DNA of 64,000 nucleotides, from positions 1,364,001 through 1,428,000 of the forward strand of contig NZ_CP044227.1 of NCBI RefSeq assembly GCF_008727735.1. The letters run 5' to 3'. The notes beneath the pieces were generated by a model that was not told the origin of the DNA, searched no databases, and worked only from the letters and a program-made list of their open reading frames with translations. How positions within the stretch are numbered: position 1 is the first letter of the stretch; the number at the start of each line of letters is the position of its first letter. Origin of the DNA: Flintibacter sp. KGMB00164 (GTDB taxonomy: Bacteria; Bacillota; Clostridia; Oscillospirales; Oscillospiraceae). Positions 23,849-32,859 of the stretch are shown here, piece after piece. A program made the translations under genes and the position numbers.

Positions 23849-25245
23849 AAAAGAGTTTTCTTCTGTTCCTGCTGTTGATTTGTCTGGCTGTGGGCGGCCT
23901 GACCGGGATGTCCGTTTGGGTGAGCAAGGATAACGAGGCGGTAGAAGTGACTCAGACTACCCTGCAGGGGGATCCCGCCGCCGCCCAGGGGCTGACCATT
24001 ACGGTTCACAACCAGATGTTTAATCAGCTGTTCTGGGATACCAAGTTTCCTGCCACAAATGCGGCGGAAGCCACAAGTGAATTTCGTTTTTCGCAGAAAG
24101 CTCTGAATTTCTACGAATTTCATGACTACCCGCCCGAGATATCTACGCCCTCTTTCAGTGGCGGCATGTCTTCGGATATGGGGATCGACCTGGAGAGGGA
24201 AGACTGGGGAAACGGTGGTGTACTGACCAGACCGGCCATTGATCTGGCCAAAACCATGGGTCCCAATGAGACCAAATCCAAGACGGTGCATGTGGCAGAT
24301 TATTATTCCTGCTATCCCATTGTGCTGGACTACTACACTCGATATTATGGAGATGAGGATCTTGAGGACCAGTGGCGGAACGGGCAGGAGGCATTCCAAC
24401 GCTTTTTCAGTATTCCAATCCCTTCTCAAATTCAGGTGACCTACACCATCACTACCAATGAGATGGGCGAGGTGATTGAGTTATACTGTGATACGCAATC
24501 CTGGTTGGAACTCAATACAGCGGTAGCTCAGGGCGATGGAGGATACTACTATATTCTGGACAGCCATATCTCGGAGGATGAGGCAAAGAATGGGATGGTC
24601 CAGATGGACCTGAGCCATATCCAGGGAGGATATGGAGTGTACTTTGTTCCTTTCCTTGAGAATGAGGCCAGCGGATGGGCGGACCTGAAGATGGAGCAGG
24701 TACAGACCGTCTATCAAGTGCCCCAGGGAGAGCGGACCGTGAACCTTTTTACCAATGAAAAGGGAAACCTGATGCTGTACACGGTGGCAGGGGAAACGTG
24801 GTATCTCAATGTCCTCAGCAGCGATGGACGGCAGCTGCTCCAGCGGCTGGAACTGGGTCAAATGGGCAGCAATGGCTATATGGTCGATCCGCTGGAGGGG
24901 GAGGACCACATGCTGCTCTTCTTCAACGATCATCAGCTGATTCTGCTCACCTGGGATGGGGAGGATTATGCCTTGGCGCATGCCCTACAGATGCCCGAGG
25001 ATGAACAGTGGGATGACTCAGGCAAAGAACAGCTTGCCCACTGGGACGGTCAGAGACTGGCCCTGCTGGAGCGGAACAGTCTTTCCTGGGAAGATACAAG
25101 TTACCGTCTGACCGTGTGGCAGGGGGGAGAGCTGACCTACCAGGGTGTGTATACCATGAGTTTTGCGAAAAACAATGCCACACAGCGCTATTCCAATGCC
25201 ATCATAAGAGGAATCGATTCGCAAGCGATCGAATTAAGTGGATAA
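23845..25245 (+). CDS. Secreted or membrane-anchored protein of unknown function
   Basis: 466 aa. One N-terminal hydrophobic segment (KKSFLLFLLLICLAVGGLTGM) acts as signal or anchor; there is no lipobox cysteine. The remaining 440 residues are rich in aromatic and acidic residues, with repeated strand-like units in the second half (e.g. LYTVAGETWYLNVLSSDG; LLFFNDHQLILLTWDGE) that suggest a beta-propeller. I do not recognise the family. It is the last gene of the GntR/ABC operon (4-nt overlap), so it may sense or present the substrate outside the cell. Confidence 0.72.
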   Translation: MKKSFLLFLLLICLAVGGLTGMSVWVSKDNEAVEVTQTTLQGDPAAAQGLTITVHNQMFNQLFWDTKFPATNAAEATSEFRFSQKALNFYEFHDYPPEISTPSFSGGMSSDMGIDLEREDWGNGGVLTRPAIDLAKTMGPNETKSKTVHVADYYSCYPIVLDYYTRYYGDEDLEDQWRNGQEAFQRFFSIPIPSQIQVTYTITTNEMGEVIELYCDTQSWLELNTAVAQGDGGYYYILDSHISEDEAKNGMVQMDLSHIQGGYGVYFVPFLENEASGWADLKMEQVQTVYQVPQGERTVNLFTNEKGNLMLYTVAGETWYLNVLSSDGRQLLQRLELGQMGSNGYMVDPLEGEDHMLLFFNDHQLILLTWDGEDYALAHALQMPEDEQWDDSGKEQLAHWDGQRLALLERNSLSWEDTSYRLTVWQGGELTYQGVYTMSFAKNNATQRYSNAIIRGIDSQAIELSG

Positions 25246-25282
25246 AACAGCGCCCCGGCGAACTTCGCCGGGGCGCTGTTTG
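25245..25282. terminator. Bidirectional terminator
   Basis: Near-perfect palindrome AAACAGCGCCCCGGCG / CGCCGGGGCGCTGTTT around AACTT; it separates the ABC operon from the converging small genes. Confidence 0.85.
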
Positions 25283-25291
25283 TGCGTTTGA

Positions 25292-25408
25292 TCAGGATTT
25301 GGATCTGGGGGTGGGGTCAAAGTTGCTCCGCTTCTTGCCCGGCTCGCCGGGAATGGGGGTGGCGGGAACGTCGGGGATCATGCGGGGCTTCTTCTCCTTC
25401 TTGGACAT
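25292..25408 (-). CDS. Small Lys/Pro-rich protein, 38 aa
   Basis: Starts MSKKEKKPRMIPDVPATP and ends PTPRSKS; highly basic and proline-rich, no hydrophobic segment. AAGGAGGAATTGAAC gives a near-ideal ribosome site before the ATG at 25408, and it lies 13 bp after another small gene, so it is probably a real gene although very short. Function unknown; disorder and charge would fit a nucleic-acid- or ribosome-associated role, but that is a guess. Confidence 0.6.
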   Translation of the reverse strand: MSKKEKKPRMIPDVPATPIPGEPGKKRSNFDPTPRSKS

Positions 25409-25421
25409 GTTCAATTCCTCC

Positions 25422-25595
25422 TTAAACGCGCTCACCGTGCAGACAGCGGTGGGCATAATCCTTGAGACCTTCCAGATTTTTGATCCCGTTGGGCCGGATG
25501 CGCAGCTGGTCCTGGACATAGTCAGGCAGAGCGTCAAAGAAGCGTTTGGCCTCCGGCTCGCGGCGGAACAAGGCGTACATGTCGCGGTAGTCCAT
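25422..25595 (-). CDS. Small conserved protein, 57 aa
   Basis: Begins MDYRDMYALFRREPEAKRFF and continues ALPDYVQDQLRIRPNGI, then LKDYAHRCL. This layout (short helix, F-x-x-LP-x-YV, then a second amphipathic helix) recalls a family of uncharacterised small Clostridial proteins. GAGGTGATGTACC precedes the ATG at 25595; TAA at 25422. It is too short for most gene-length cut-offs. Co-directional with phosphoketolase (71 bp upstream) and the 38-aa gene (13 bp downstream). Function unknown. Confidence 0.65.
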   Translation of the reverse strand: MDYRDMYALFRREPEAKRFFDALPDYVQDQLRIRPNGIKNLEGLKDYAHRCLHGERV

Positions 25596-25666
25596 GGTAC
25601 ATCACCTCGATGTCCAGTATGACCGCTTTTGGAGGGAAATATTCCAAGCAGAGAGAAATTTTTCGT

Positions 25667-28108
25667 TTAATCCGGATAGATGCCCTTGCCCTCGTTCCAG
25701 GCCCAGTTGCGGATCTCGGGCATGTCCTGGCCGTGGGTGGTGATGTACTGGTGGTGCTCAATGAGCTTGTCCTTCATCTCCTGGATGAGATAGGCGGCGC
25801 TGTTGCCCAGCTGGGGCAGGCGCATCACCGTGTCAATGACCAGATCAAAGCGGTCGATATCATTTTGGACCCGCATGTCGAAGGGAGTGGTGATAGTGCC
25901 TTCTTCCTTATAGCCGCGCACGTGGAGGTTCTTGTTGTGGCGGCGGTAGGTAAGCTCGTGGACCAGGGTGGGATAGCCGTGGAAGGCGAAGATGATGGGC
26001 TTGTCCTTGGTAAAGATGGCGTCGTAGTCCTCGTCGGTGAGACCGTGGGGGTGCTCGGTGTGGGGCTGGAGCTTCATCAGGTCCACCACATTGACCACAC
26101 GGATCTTCAACTGGGGCAGGTAGTGGTGCAGAATGGTCACCGCCGCCAGAGTCTCCAGCGTGGGGGTATCGCCGCAGCAGGCCATGATCACGTCGGGCTC
26201 CACGCCCCGGTCGTTGGAGGCCCACTGCCAGATGCCGATGCCCTGGGTGCAGTGCTTCACCGCCTGGTCCATGGTGAGCCACTGGGGACGGGGATGCTTG
26301 GAGGCCACAATGACGTTGATGTAGTTGCGGCTCTTGATGCAGTGGTCAAAGCAGCTGAGCAGGCAGTTGGCATCGGGGGGAAGGTAGAGGCGCACCACAT
26401 CGGCTTTCTTGTTGGCCACGTGGTCCAGAAAGCCGGGGTCCTGGTGGGTGTAGCCGTTGTGGTCCTGCTGCCAGACGTTGGAGGAGAGCACGTAGTTGAG
26501 AGAGGCGATCTTCTGCCGCCAGGGGAGCTGACGGCACACCTTCAGCCACTTGGCGTGCTGAGCCACCATGGAGTCCACGATGCGGATAAAAGCCTCATAG
26601 CAGGTGAAGAAGCCGTGGCGTCCGGTGAGCAGATAGCCCTCCAGCCAGCCCTGGCACATGTGCTCGGAGAGCATGGAGTCCATCACCCGGCCGTCCTGGT
26701 CCAGATGGTTGCTCAAATCCTCCTGGTCCTGGTCGGTCCAGCGCCGGCCGGTGGCCTGGAGCATGGCGGAAAGCTGGTTGGAGGAGGTGACGTCAGGGCC
26801 AAAGACCCGGAAGTTCCGGGATTTCAGATTGCGTTTGATGAGATCCCGCACGTAGCCGCCCAGCACCTGGGTGTCCTGAGCCTCCACCGCGCCGGGCTGG
26901 GGCACCGCGACACCGTATTCACGGAAATCGGGGGTGCGCAGGTCCCGCAGCAGCAGGCCGCCGTTGGCATGGGGGTTGGCTCCCATCCGCCGATCTCCCT
27001 TAGGGGCCAGCTCCTGCAGGCGGGGAATAAGAGCGCCGTGCTCGTCAAAGAGCTCCTCGGGATGGTAGCTGCGCAGCCATGCCTCCAGCTCCTCCAGGCG
27101 GCCGGGCTTGCCGTCCCATACGGGAATGGGGATCTGGTGGGCACGCCAGCTGCCTTCGGAGGGCTTGCCATCCACCTGGGCAGGACCGGTCCACCCCTTG
27201 GGGGAGCGGAAAACGATCATGGGCCAGCGGGGACGCTCCACACTGCCGCTGCTGCGGGCGTACTCCTGGATACGCTGGATCTCACGCACCGCCCAGTCCA
27301 TGGCGGCGGCCATCTTCTGGTGCATCTGCTTGGGATCGTCCCCCTCCACAAAGCGAGGTTCCCAGCCGCAGCCCTTAAAGAACATCTCGGTTTCCTCCCG
27401 AGTGAGACGGGAGAATACACTGGGGTTAGAGATCTTGAAACCGTTGAGGTGGAGAATGGGCAGCACGGCACCGTCGGTGATGGGATTCAAAAACTTGTTG
27501 GAGTGCCAGGAGGTGGCCAGGGGGCCGGTCTCTGCCTCGCCGTCGCCCACCACGCAGGCAGCGATGAGGTCGGGGTTGTCCATGACCGCACCGAAGGCGT
27601 GGGCCAGAGAGTAGCCCAGTTCGCCTCCGTCATTGATGGAGCCGGGGGTCTCGGGGGAGGCAGTACTGGGGATGCCGCCGGGGAAAGAGAACTGCTTGAA
27701 GAGCTTCTTCATTCCCTCCGTATCCTGGCTGATGTTGGGATAGATCTCACTGTAAGAGCCGTCCAGGTAGTCCTGAGCGACAATAGCATTGCCGCCATGA
27801 CCGGGTCCGGAGATATAGATCATATCGAGATCATACTTGACAATGGCTCGATTGAGATGGGTATAGATAAAGTTCTGCCCCGGACAGGTGCCCCAGTGGC
27901 CCACAATGGAGCGCTTCAGGTGCTCGGGACGCAGGGGCTCCCGGAGCAGGGGGTTGTCCAGTAAGTAGAGCTGGCAGGCGGACAGGTAGTTGGCTGCACG
28001 CCACCAGGCGTTGATGTCCCGGACCTGCTCCCGGGTAAGGGGGTCCTTTTTGGACATCCGGGCCGGAGCCTTGGGAGCAGATTTCGGGGCTTCTGGGGTT
28101 CTTGGCAT
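25667..28108 (-). CDS. xfp: Xylulose-5-phosphate/fructose-6-phosphate phosphoketolase
   Basis: 813 aa, the usual family length. Thiamine-diphosphate enzyme that splits xylulose-5-P or fructose-6-P with phosphate to give acetyl-P and a sugar phosphate. Visible motifs: [24 protein letters not shown] region near residue 100, [16 protein letters not shown] near 158, TPP-binding [22 protein letters not shown] near 188, and GHHxxx-like late segments. A Lys/Pro/Ala-rich leader of about 20 aa precedes the domain. Start follows GAGGAGGCG. It has its own promoter and gives the cell a shortcut from pentoses to acetyl-P. Confidence 0.96.
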   Translation of the reverse strand: MPRTPEAPKSAPKAPARMSKKDPLTREQVRDINAWWRAANYLSACQLYLLDNPLLREPLRPEHLKRSIVGHWGTCPGQNFIYTHLNRAIVKYDLDMIYISGPGHGGNAIVAQDYLDGSYSEIYPNISQDTEGMKKLFKQFSFPGGIPSTASPETPGSINDGGELGYSLAHAFGAVMDNPDLIAACVVGDGEAETGPLATSWHSNKFLNPITDGAVLPILHLNGFKISNPSVFSRLTREETEMFFKGCGWEPRFVEGDDPKQMHQKMAAAMDWAVREIQRIQEYARSSGSVERPRWPMIVFRSPKGWTGPAQVDGKPSEGSWRAHQIPIPVWDGKPGRLEELEAWLRSYHPEELFDEHGALIPRLQELAPKGDRRMGANPHANGGLLLRDLRTPDFREYGVAVPQPGAVEAQDTQVLGGYVRDLIKRNLKSRNFRVFGPDVTSSNQLSAMLQATGRRWTDQDQEDLSNHLDQDGRVMDSMLSEHMCQGWLEGYLLTGRHGFFTCYEAFIRIVDSMVAQHAKWLKVCRQLPWRQKIASLNYVLSSNVWQQDHNGYTHQDPGFLDHVANKKADVVRLYLPPDANCLLSCFDHCIKSRNYINVIVASKHPRPQWLTMDQAVKHCTQGIGIWQWASNDRGVEPDVIMACCGDTPTLETLAAVTILHHYLPQLKIRVVNVVDLMKLQPHTEHPHGLTDEDYDAIFTKDKPIIFAFHGYPTLVHELTYRRHNKNLHVRGYKEEGTITTPFDMRVQNDIDRFDLVIDTVMRLPQLGNSAAYLIQEMKDKLIEHHQYITTHGQDMPEIRNWAWNEGKGIYPD

Positions 28109-28144
28109 GGGAAGACGCCTCCTCTGATGGTGTTTCTTATCTTA

Positions 28145-28172
28145 AGTATACCGTAAAGCGTTGAAAAGTCAA
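28145..28172 (-). promoter_or_regulatory. Promoter of xfp
   Basis: On the minus strand TTGACT, 16-bp spacer, TATACT, 37 bp before the ATG. No catabolite-response element is evident nearby. Confidence 0.7.
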
Positions 28173-28301
28173 TCATGTACGGGCTTTCGAGATATTAAGA
28201 GGAGGTTAAGATTCCTTATCTGGATACTAACGAGAAGAAAATGAATCAGAATTGGGGCTTTTCCGGGAAAACAGAGATAAAAACCAGGCGCTAAGAGAAC
28301 A

Positions 28302-28335
28302 TAAAGCCCGGCCTGGAGATTTCCAGGCCGGGCAA
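28302..28335 (-). terminator. Terminator of leuA
   Basis: On the minus strand stem GCCCGGCCTGGA / TCCAGGCCGGGC with loop AATC, then TTTAT. Confidence 0.8.
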
Positions 28336-28346
28336 AAGAAGGTGAT

Positions 28347-30032
28347 TTATTTCCGCTTGGCGCGGTTAATGGCGGACAGAATGGCGCGGAGAGGAGCCAG
28401 GTTAATGTTGTGAGACAGGCCCACGCCCCAATACTCTTTCCCATCCCGCTGGTCCTTCAGCAGGATATAGGCCACGCCCTGGGAGTCGGAACCGTCGGTA
28501 ATGGCGTGGGAGGAGTAGTCCAGGAAGGAGAAGCGGGCCATCTTCTCGCCCTTGATGGCGTTGAAGAAGGCGTCGATGGGGCCGTTGCCCTCGCCGGATA
28601 CCTTAAAGATAGTATCGGTGTGCTGGAGGGTGCCCCAGAAGGTGACGTGGGAGTGACCCTCGTTGTCCACGCTCTCCTGGAAGGCGTGCTTAAGCAGCTT
28701 GTAGGGCTCCTTGACGTCCACATATTCCTGGTGGAAAAGCTCGTTGATGCGCTCGGGAGTGATCTCCTTGCCCACCGCGTCGGTCTCCACCTGAACGATG
28801 TGGCCAAACTCCGGGTGCATGGCCTTGGGCAGATCGAAGCCGAAGTTGTGCTCCATGATATAGGCGGCGCCGCCCTTGCCCGACTGGGAGTTGATGCGGA
28901 TAATGGGCTCGTATTCCCGGCCCACGTCGGCGGGGTCGATGGGCAGATAGGGGATCTCCCAGAAGTCGCTGCCGCTCTCCTTCATATACTGAGTGCCCTT
29001 GTTGATGGCGTCCTGGTGGCTGCCGGAGAAAGCGGTGAACACCAGCTTGCCGGCGTAGGGCTGCCGGTCGCCCACGGGCATCTTGGTGCAGCGCTCGTAC
29101 ATGTCCTTGATCTTGTTGATGTTGGAGAAGTCCAGCTCAGGGTCCACGCCCTGGGTCCACATGTTCATGGCCAGGGTGACCATATCCACGTTGCCGGTGC
29201 GCTCGCCGTTGCCGAAGAGGGTGGCCTCCACCCGCTCGGCACCAGCAAGCAGTCCCATCTCGGCGGTGGCTACGCCGCAGCCGCGGTCATTGTGGGGGTG
29301 CAGGGAGATAATAGCGCAGTCCCGGGAGGGGAGTTTTCTGCAGAAGTACTCCAGCATGTCGGCAAACTGGTTGGGCATGCAGTTCTCCACGGTGGTGGGC
29401 AGGTTCAGGATGACCTTGTTCTCCGGGGTGGCGTGGAGGTGCTCCAGCACGGCCTGGCAGATGTCTACGGCATAGTCCATCTCCGTGCCCATAAAGGACT
29501 CGGGGGAGTACTCAAAGCGCAGGTTCATGCCCTCCTCAATCATGGGCTGGGACATCTCGTAGATGAGGTCGGCCGCGTCGGTAGCGATCTTGGTGATGCC
29601 CTCCATGTCCATGTGGAAGACCACCTTGCGCTGGAGGGTGGAGGTGGAGTTATAGAAGTGGAGAATGACGTTCTTGGCGCCCTTGATGGCCTCAAAGGTC
29701 TTCTTGATGAGGTGCTCCCGGGCCTGTACCAGTACCTGGATGGTCACGTCATCGGGGATGTGACCGCCCTCGATGAGCTCACGGCAGATCTCATATTCCG
29801 TCTCGCTGGCGGAGGGGAAGCCAATCTCAATCTCTTTGACGCCGATATCCAGCAGGGTATGGAAATATTCCAGCTTTTCCTGAAGATTCATGGGGTCCAC
29901 CAGAGCCTGGTTGCCGTCCCGCAGGTCTACCGAGCACCAGACAGGAGCTTTGGTGATGACATGGTCAGGCCAGGTGCGCCCCTCGATCTTCTGGGGCTGG
30001 AAGGGAATGTACTTTGTGTATCCGGGATTCAT
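28347..30032 (-). CDS. leuA: 2-isopropylmalate synthase, long form (LeuA type 2)
   Basis: 561 aa. Joins acetyl-CoA and 2-oxoisovalerate in the first committed step of leucine synthesis. Catalytic TIM-barrel motifs SVDLRDGNQALVDPMN (residues about 34-49) and ISLHPHNDRGCGVATAE; a C-terminal regulatory domain from about 430 that normally mediates leucine feedback inhibition. Monocistronic, with a leucine T-box leader in front and a terminator behind; no other leu or ilv gene is in the window. Start follows GGAAAGGAGAG. Confidence 0.95.
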   Translation of the reverse strand: MNPGYTKYIPFQPQKIEGRTWPDHVITKAPVWCSVDLRDGNQALVDPMNLQEKLEYFHTLLDIGVKEIEIGFPSASETEYEICRELIEGGHIPDDVTIQVLVQAREHLIKKTFEAIKGAKNVILHFYNSTSTLQRKVVFHMDMEGITKIATDAADLIYEMSQPMIEEGMNLRFEYSPESFMGTEMDYAVDICQAVLEHLHATPENKVILNLPTTVENCMPNQFADMLEYFCRKLPSRDCAIISLHPHNDRGCGVATAEMGLLAGAERVEATLFGNGERTGNVDMVTLAMNMWTQGVDPELDFSNINKIKDMYERCTKMPVGDRQPYAGKLVFTAFSGSHQDAINKGTQYMKESGSDFWEIPYLPIDPADVGREYEPIIRINSQSGKGGAAYIMEHNFGFDLPKAMHPEFGHIVQVETDAVGKEITPERINELFHQEYVDVKEPYKLLKHAFQESVDNEGHSHVTFWGTLQHTDTIFKVSGEGNGPIDAFFNAIKGEKMARFSFLDYSSHAITDGSDSQGVAYILLKDQRDGKEYWGVGLSHNINLAPLRAILSAINRAKRK

Positions 30033-30093
30033 AATGCTTGCTCTCCTTTCCTGATTCCGCCGCGTTGGGGGGCGGATCGTGCCGCGGGGGAGA

Positions 30094-30361
30094 AAATCAA
30101 AAACGCCCCCGACTTTTTCAAGTCAGGGGCGTTATACTAACGCGGTACCACCCTGGTTCAGCCGCCGGTTGCCCGAACGGCCCTCAAAGCCTCCAACAAG
30201 GCCGCGGCTGATAACGAAGCCAACCGTCCCACCTTACTGTTGTTCAGGCGGACTGCTCAGGGACCAGTTATACACGGAGGGGCCGCACACCGGTTCACAC
30301 CAACCACCGGCTCTCTGAAGAGGGACACGCGCCGTCTTTTTTCCCGTCGTCGCATTTCTTA
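30094..30361 (-). ncRNA. Leucine T-box leader of leuA
   Basis: Minus-strand leader of about 270 nt. T-box core AGGGTGGTACCGCG at 30141-30154 contains TGGT, able to pair with the ACCA end of uncharged tRNA-Leu. Stem I can be folded with AGAGAG and GTGTGAA elements; the lower stem GGGA/TCCC and upper ACGG/CCGT frame an internal loop whose 3' strand reads TATAACTGG, giving specifier CUG (Leu) at 30266-30268 followed by a purine. The terminator AACGCCCC...GGGGCGTT plus T run lies at 30094-30133. Uncharged tRNA-Leu should stabilise the antiterminator. Confidence 0.93.
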
Positions 30362-30367
30362 TGGTAG

Positions 30368-30396
30368 ATTTTAGCGGAGCAAAGTCAGTTTGTCAA
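30368..30396 (-). promoter_or_regulatory. Promoter of the T-box/leuA unit
   Basis: On the minus strand TTGACA, 17-bp spacer, TAAAAT; transcription should begin near 30361. Confidence 0.88.
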
Positions 30397-31031
30397 GGGA
30401 AAGATTTTGCGTTGGATTTGGGAGAACGCGCATAGACATAGAGGGAGAGAGGGGGCGGGCCGTTTTGGGGGAGCTGTGGCCGCTGGCGGGCGGCGGGACC
30501 TTGCGGGTACGGGAGGAGGACCTCTGGGTGTACCTGGAGGCGGTGCGCCCCGACGATGGCAGGGGACTTTATAAAGTGTGGTGCACCGGACCGGAGGGCG
30601 AATTTCTGCTGGGAACCTTGGTTCCCCAGGGGGGCGGCCTGCGTCTGGAGCGGCGGGTGGCCAGGAAAACGCTCCAGCAGGCGGGGGCCTGGCCGCTGAT
30701 TGGCGGAAAGACTGTCATGGTATATTCCTTTACAGATAGAGACGGGGTGCAGGAGGCGTGGCACAGGGAGGACCATCCGGAGAATTTCTGCCGGGACCGG
30801 GTGGTACGTGCCTGCCTGAGAGGGGCACAGGGGGTGCTCAGCCGGGAGAAGGGGGCGGTCCAGCAGCTGGCGATACCCTTTTCAACCTGTAAACCGATTT
30901 TACTTAACACGCTATTTTGCCTGGCGCAAGTCCGGGAGAGGCAGGGACAGCGGTATCTGGTGTGGAGCTTTGACTGGGAGGGGCGGCCTCTGCTGCCTGG
31001 GAAACAGGGGGAGAAAGACAGGGAAAAATAA
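30390..31031 (+). CDS. Hypothetical protein
   Basis: 213 aa if started at the TTG at 30390; that start overlaps the leuA promoter and has no ribosome site, so the true start may be later, e.g. the TTG at 30465 (before GELWPLAGGG), which follows a purine-rich GAGAGGGGGCGG. The protein is rich in Gly/Arg with beta-like units (TLRVREEDLWVYLEAV; WCTGPEGEFLLGTLVPQGGGL). No known domain, no membrane segment. It ends just before the trmD promoter. I do not recognise it. Confidence 0.55.
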   Translation: MSRERFCVGFGRTRIDIEGERGRAVLGELWPLAGGGTLRVREEDLWVYLEAVRPDDGRGLYKVWCTGPEGEFLLGTLVPQGGGLRLERRVARKTLQQAGAWPLIGGKTVMVYSFTDRDGVQEAWHREDHPENFCRDRVVRACLRGAQGVLSREKGAVQQLAIPFSTCKPILLNTLFCLAQVRERQGQRYLVWSFDWEGRPLLPGKQGEKDREK

Positions 31032-31041
31032 AACAAATCCA

Positions 31042-31070
31042 TTGAAAAACCAGAAGGACTTGCGTATAAT
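31042..31070 (+). promoter_or_regulatory. Promoter of trmD
   Basis: TTGAAA, 17-bp spacer, TATAAT, 37 bp before the ATG. Confidence 0.8.
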
Positions 31071-31106
31071 CAGGAAAGACTATAAGGAAGAAATGGAGCA
31101 GGACCT

Positions 31107-31865
31107 ATGTACCGTATCGATATTATGACGTTATTCCCCGACGTGGTAGGAGATATGCTGTGTGAGTCCATTCTGGGCCGGGCTCAGGAGCGGGGCTATA
31201 TCCGCATTGAGTGCCACCAGATCCGGGACTATACCTTAAATAAACAGCGGCAGGTGGACGACTACCCCTACGGCGGCGGCCGGGGGGCCGTGATGCAGGC
31301 CGATCCTCTCTACCAGTGCTGGAAGCACATCTGCGACGAGGCAGGGGAGCGGATCCATACCATTTATATGTCTCCCGCAGGCAAGACCTTTGATCAGGCC
31401 GACGCCCGGCGGCTGCGGGACGATTATGAGCGCCTGATCCTGGTTTGCGGCCACTACGAGGGTATTGACGAGCGTTTTATTGAGGAGTGTGTGGACGAGG
31501 AGATCTCCATCGGGGACTTTGTTCTCACCGGCGGAGAAATTCCTGCCATGGCGGTGGCCGATGCTGTGTGCCGTCTGGTGCCCGGCGTGCTCTCCGACCC
31601 CTCCTGCTATGAGAATGAGAGCCACTGGAACGGTATGCTGGAGGCTCCCCAGTACTCCCGGCCCGAGGTTTGGCATGATCGGGCTGTGCCCGCCATCCTG
31701 CGCTCCGGAAACCATGCTAAGGTGGACCAGTGGCGGCGCAAGCAGTCTATTCTCCGTACCCGTCACCGCCGTCCCGACCTGTATGCCAAGCTGGATCTTA
31801 CCAGCAAGGCCGACCGCAAGCTGCTCAAAGAGCTGGAGGAGGAGACGGGGGAGAAGTTCCTCTAA
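31107..31865 (+). CDS. trmD: tRNA (guanine-37-N1)-methyltransferase TrmD
   Basis: 252 aa. Makes m1G37 next to the anticodon and so prevents +1 frameshifting. SPOUT-fold features: YPYGGGRGAVMQADPL near residue 55, LVCGHYEGIDERFIEE near 112, and knot segment SIGDFVLTGGEIPAMAVADAVCRLVPGVL near 133. The end RRPDLYAKLDL is also typical. Unusually it stands apart from rpsP, rimM and rplS (rplS is at 51537). Own promoter; no clear terminator after it. Confidence 0.97.
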   Translation: MYRIDIMTLFPDVVGDMLCESILGRAQERGYIRIECHQIRDYTLNKQRQVDDYPYGGGRGAVMQADPLYQCWKHICDEAGERIHTIYMSPAGKTFDQADARRLRDDYERLILVCGHYEGIDERFIEECVDEEISIGDFVLTGGEIPAMAVADAVCRLVPGVLSDPSCYENESHWNGMLEAPQYSRPEVWHDRAVPAILRSGNHAKVDQWRRKQSILRTRHRRPDLYAKLDLTSKADRKLLKELEEETGEKFL

Positions 31866-31893
31866 ATTTTTCCCGATTTGTGAGGGGAATCGC

Positions 31894-31922
31894 TTTACAT
31901 TCCCTTCCTTTTATGATATGGT
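31894..31922 (+). promoter_or_regulatory. Promoter of degV-like gene
   Basis: TTTACA, 17-bp spacer, TATGGT, 44 bp before the ATG at 31966. Confidence 0.55.
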
Positions 31923-31965
31923 AAATAAAATCTGATTTTTAAAATCACATTTGGAGATGAAACAC

Positions 31966-32802
31966 ATGAGTTTTAAGATTGTTGTGGACAGCTGCTGCGA
32001 CCTGACCGCTCAGATGCTGAAAGATCCCTGCTTTGTCAAGGTGCCGCTGACCATTCACTCCAATGGCAGTACCTTTGTGGATGACGATACCTTTGACCAG
32101 GCCGACCTGCTCTGGTCTATGAAGCAGAGTGAGCAGGCTCCTTCCACCGCCTGCCCCTCTCCTCAGGCCTATCTGGATGCCTATCAGTGCGGCGTGGAGG
32201 ACGTATATGTGGTTACTCTGTCCGCCTTGCTCAGCGGTTCCCACAACAGCGCCGAACAGGCTCGGGTGCTGCTGGAAGAGGACGAGCCCGGTGTCAATGT
32301 GCATGTGTTCAACTCCTGCTCCGCGGCCGCGGGTGAGGTGCTGGTGGCGCTGAAGATCCGGGAACTGGCCCAGTCCGGCATGCCCTTTAAAAAGGTCGTG
32401 CGGGAGGTGGAGCAGTATATCTACCAGATGCAGACTATGTTTGTGCTGGAGACTCTGGAAAACCTGCGCAAGAATGGCCGCCTGACCAAGCTGCAGGCGG
32501 TGGTTACCGGCGCGCTGAAAATTAAGCTGTTTATGGGTGCTACTCCTGAGGGCGAGATCTGCAAGCTGGGCCAGGCTCTGTCCATGAAGCAGGCCCTGAG
32601 CAAGCTGGTGGATAAGATCGCTTCCGACCCCAACCATGTGGGCCGTACCCTGGTCATCTGCCACTGCAACTGCAAAGAGCGGGCAGAGAAGGTTAAGGAG
32701 CAGATCCTTGCCAAGTGCCAGGTAGGTGAGATCCTGGTGGTGGGTGCGGGAGGCATCACCACTGTTTATGCCAACGATGGCGGCGTGGTCGTGGCCTATT
32801 GA
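31966..32802 (+). CDS. DegV family fatty-acid-binding protein
   Basis: 278 aa. The N-terminus FKIVVDSCCDLTAQML, the VPLTI strand, TACPSPQAYLDAY, VTLSALLSGSHNSAEQA and the late VVGAGGITTVYA are DegV features. DegV/FakB proteins hold a fatty acid and present it to the kinase FakA for phosphorylation; no fakA is in the window. The start follows GGAGATGAAACAC; the ORF start at 31951 has no ribosome site. Its stop codon overlaps the -35 box of the next promoter. Confidence 0.9.
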   Translation: MSFKIVVDSCCDLTAQMLKDPCFVKVPLTIHSNGSTFVDDDTFDQADLLWSMKQSEQAPSTACPSPQAYLDAYQCGVEDVYVVTLSALLSGSHNSAEQARVLLEEDEPGVNVHVFNSCSAAAGEVLVALKIRELAQSGMPFKKVVREVEQYIYQMQTMFVLETLENLRKNGRLTKLQAVVTGALKIKLFMGATPEGEICKLGQALSMKQALSKLVDKIASDPNHVGRTLVICHCNCKERAEKVKEQILAKCQVGEILVVGAGGITTVYANDGGVVVAY

Positions 32803-32826
32803 CAAGAAGAGAATTTGGTTTACACT
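32799..32826 (+). promoter_or_regulatory. Promoter of the HD-domain gene
   Basis: TTGACA, 16-bp spacer, TACACT. The -35 overlaps the degV-like stop codon. Confidence 0.78.
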
Positions 32827-32859
32827 GATAGAGGTGTGAGGAGCGCTCACACCTCTATC
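32827..32859 (+). promoter_or_regulatory. Perfect inverted repeat at the transcription start of the HD-domain gene
   Basis: GATAGAGGTGTGAG-GAGCG-CTCACACCTCTATC, a 14-bp perfect stem immediately after the -10 box. It spans the predicted start site, so it may be an operator or, in RNA, a 5' hairpin. It lacks a T tract, so it is a poor terminator. Confidence 0.6.

Noticed and set aside
25610-27964. 784-codon plus-strand frame opposite phosphoketolase
   Set aside because: It is the mirror of the xfp coding strand: His/Val/Gly-rich with no domain and no ribosome site. GC-rich codon use produces long antisense frames.
31866-31893. Terminator after trmD
   Set aside because: Only a 5-bp CGATT/AATCG pairing with no T run; too weak to call.
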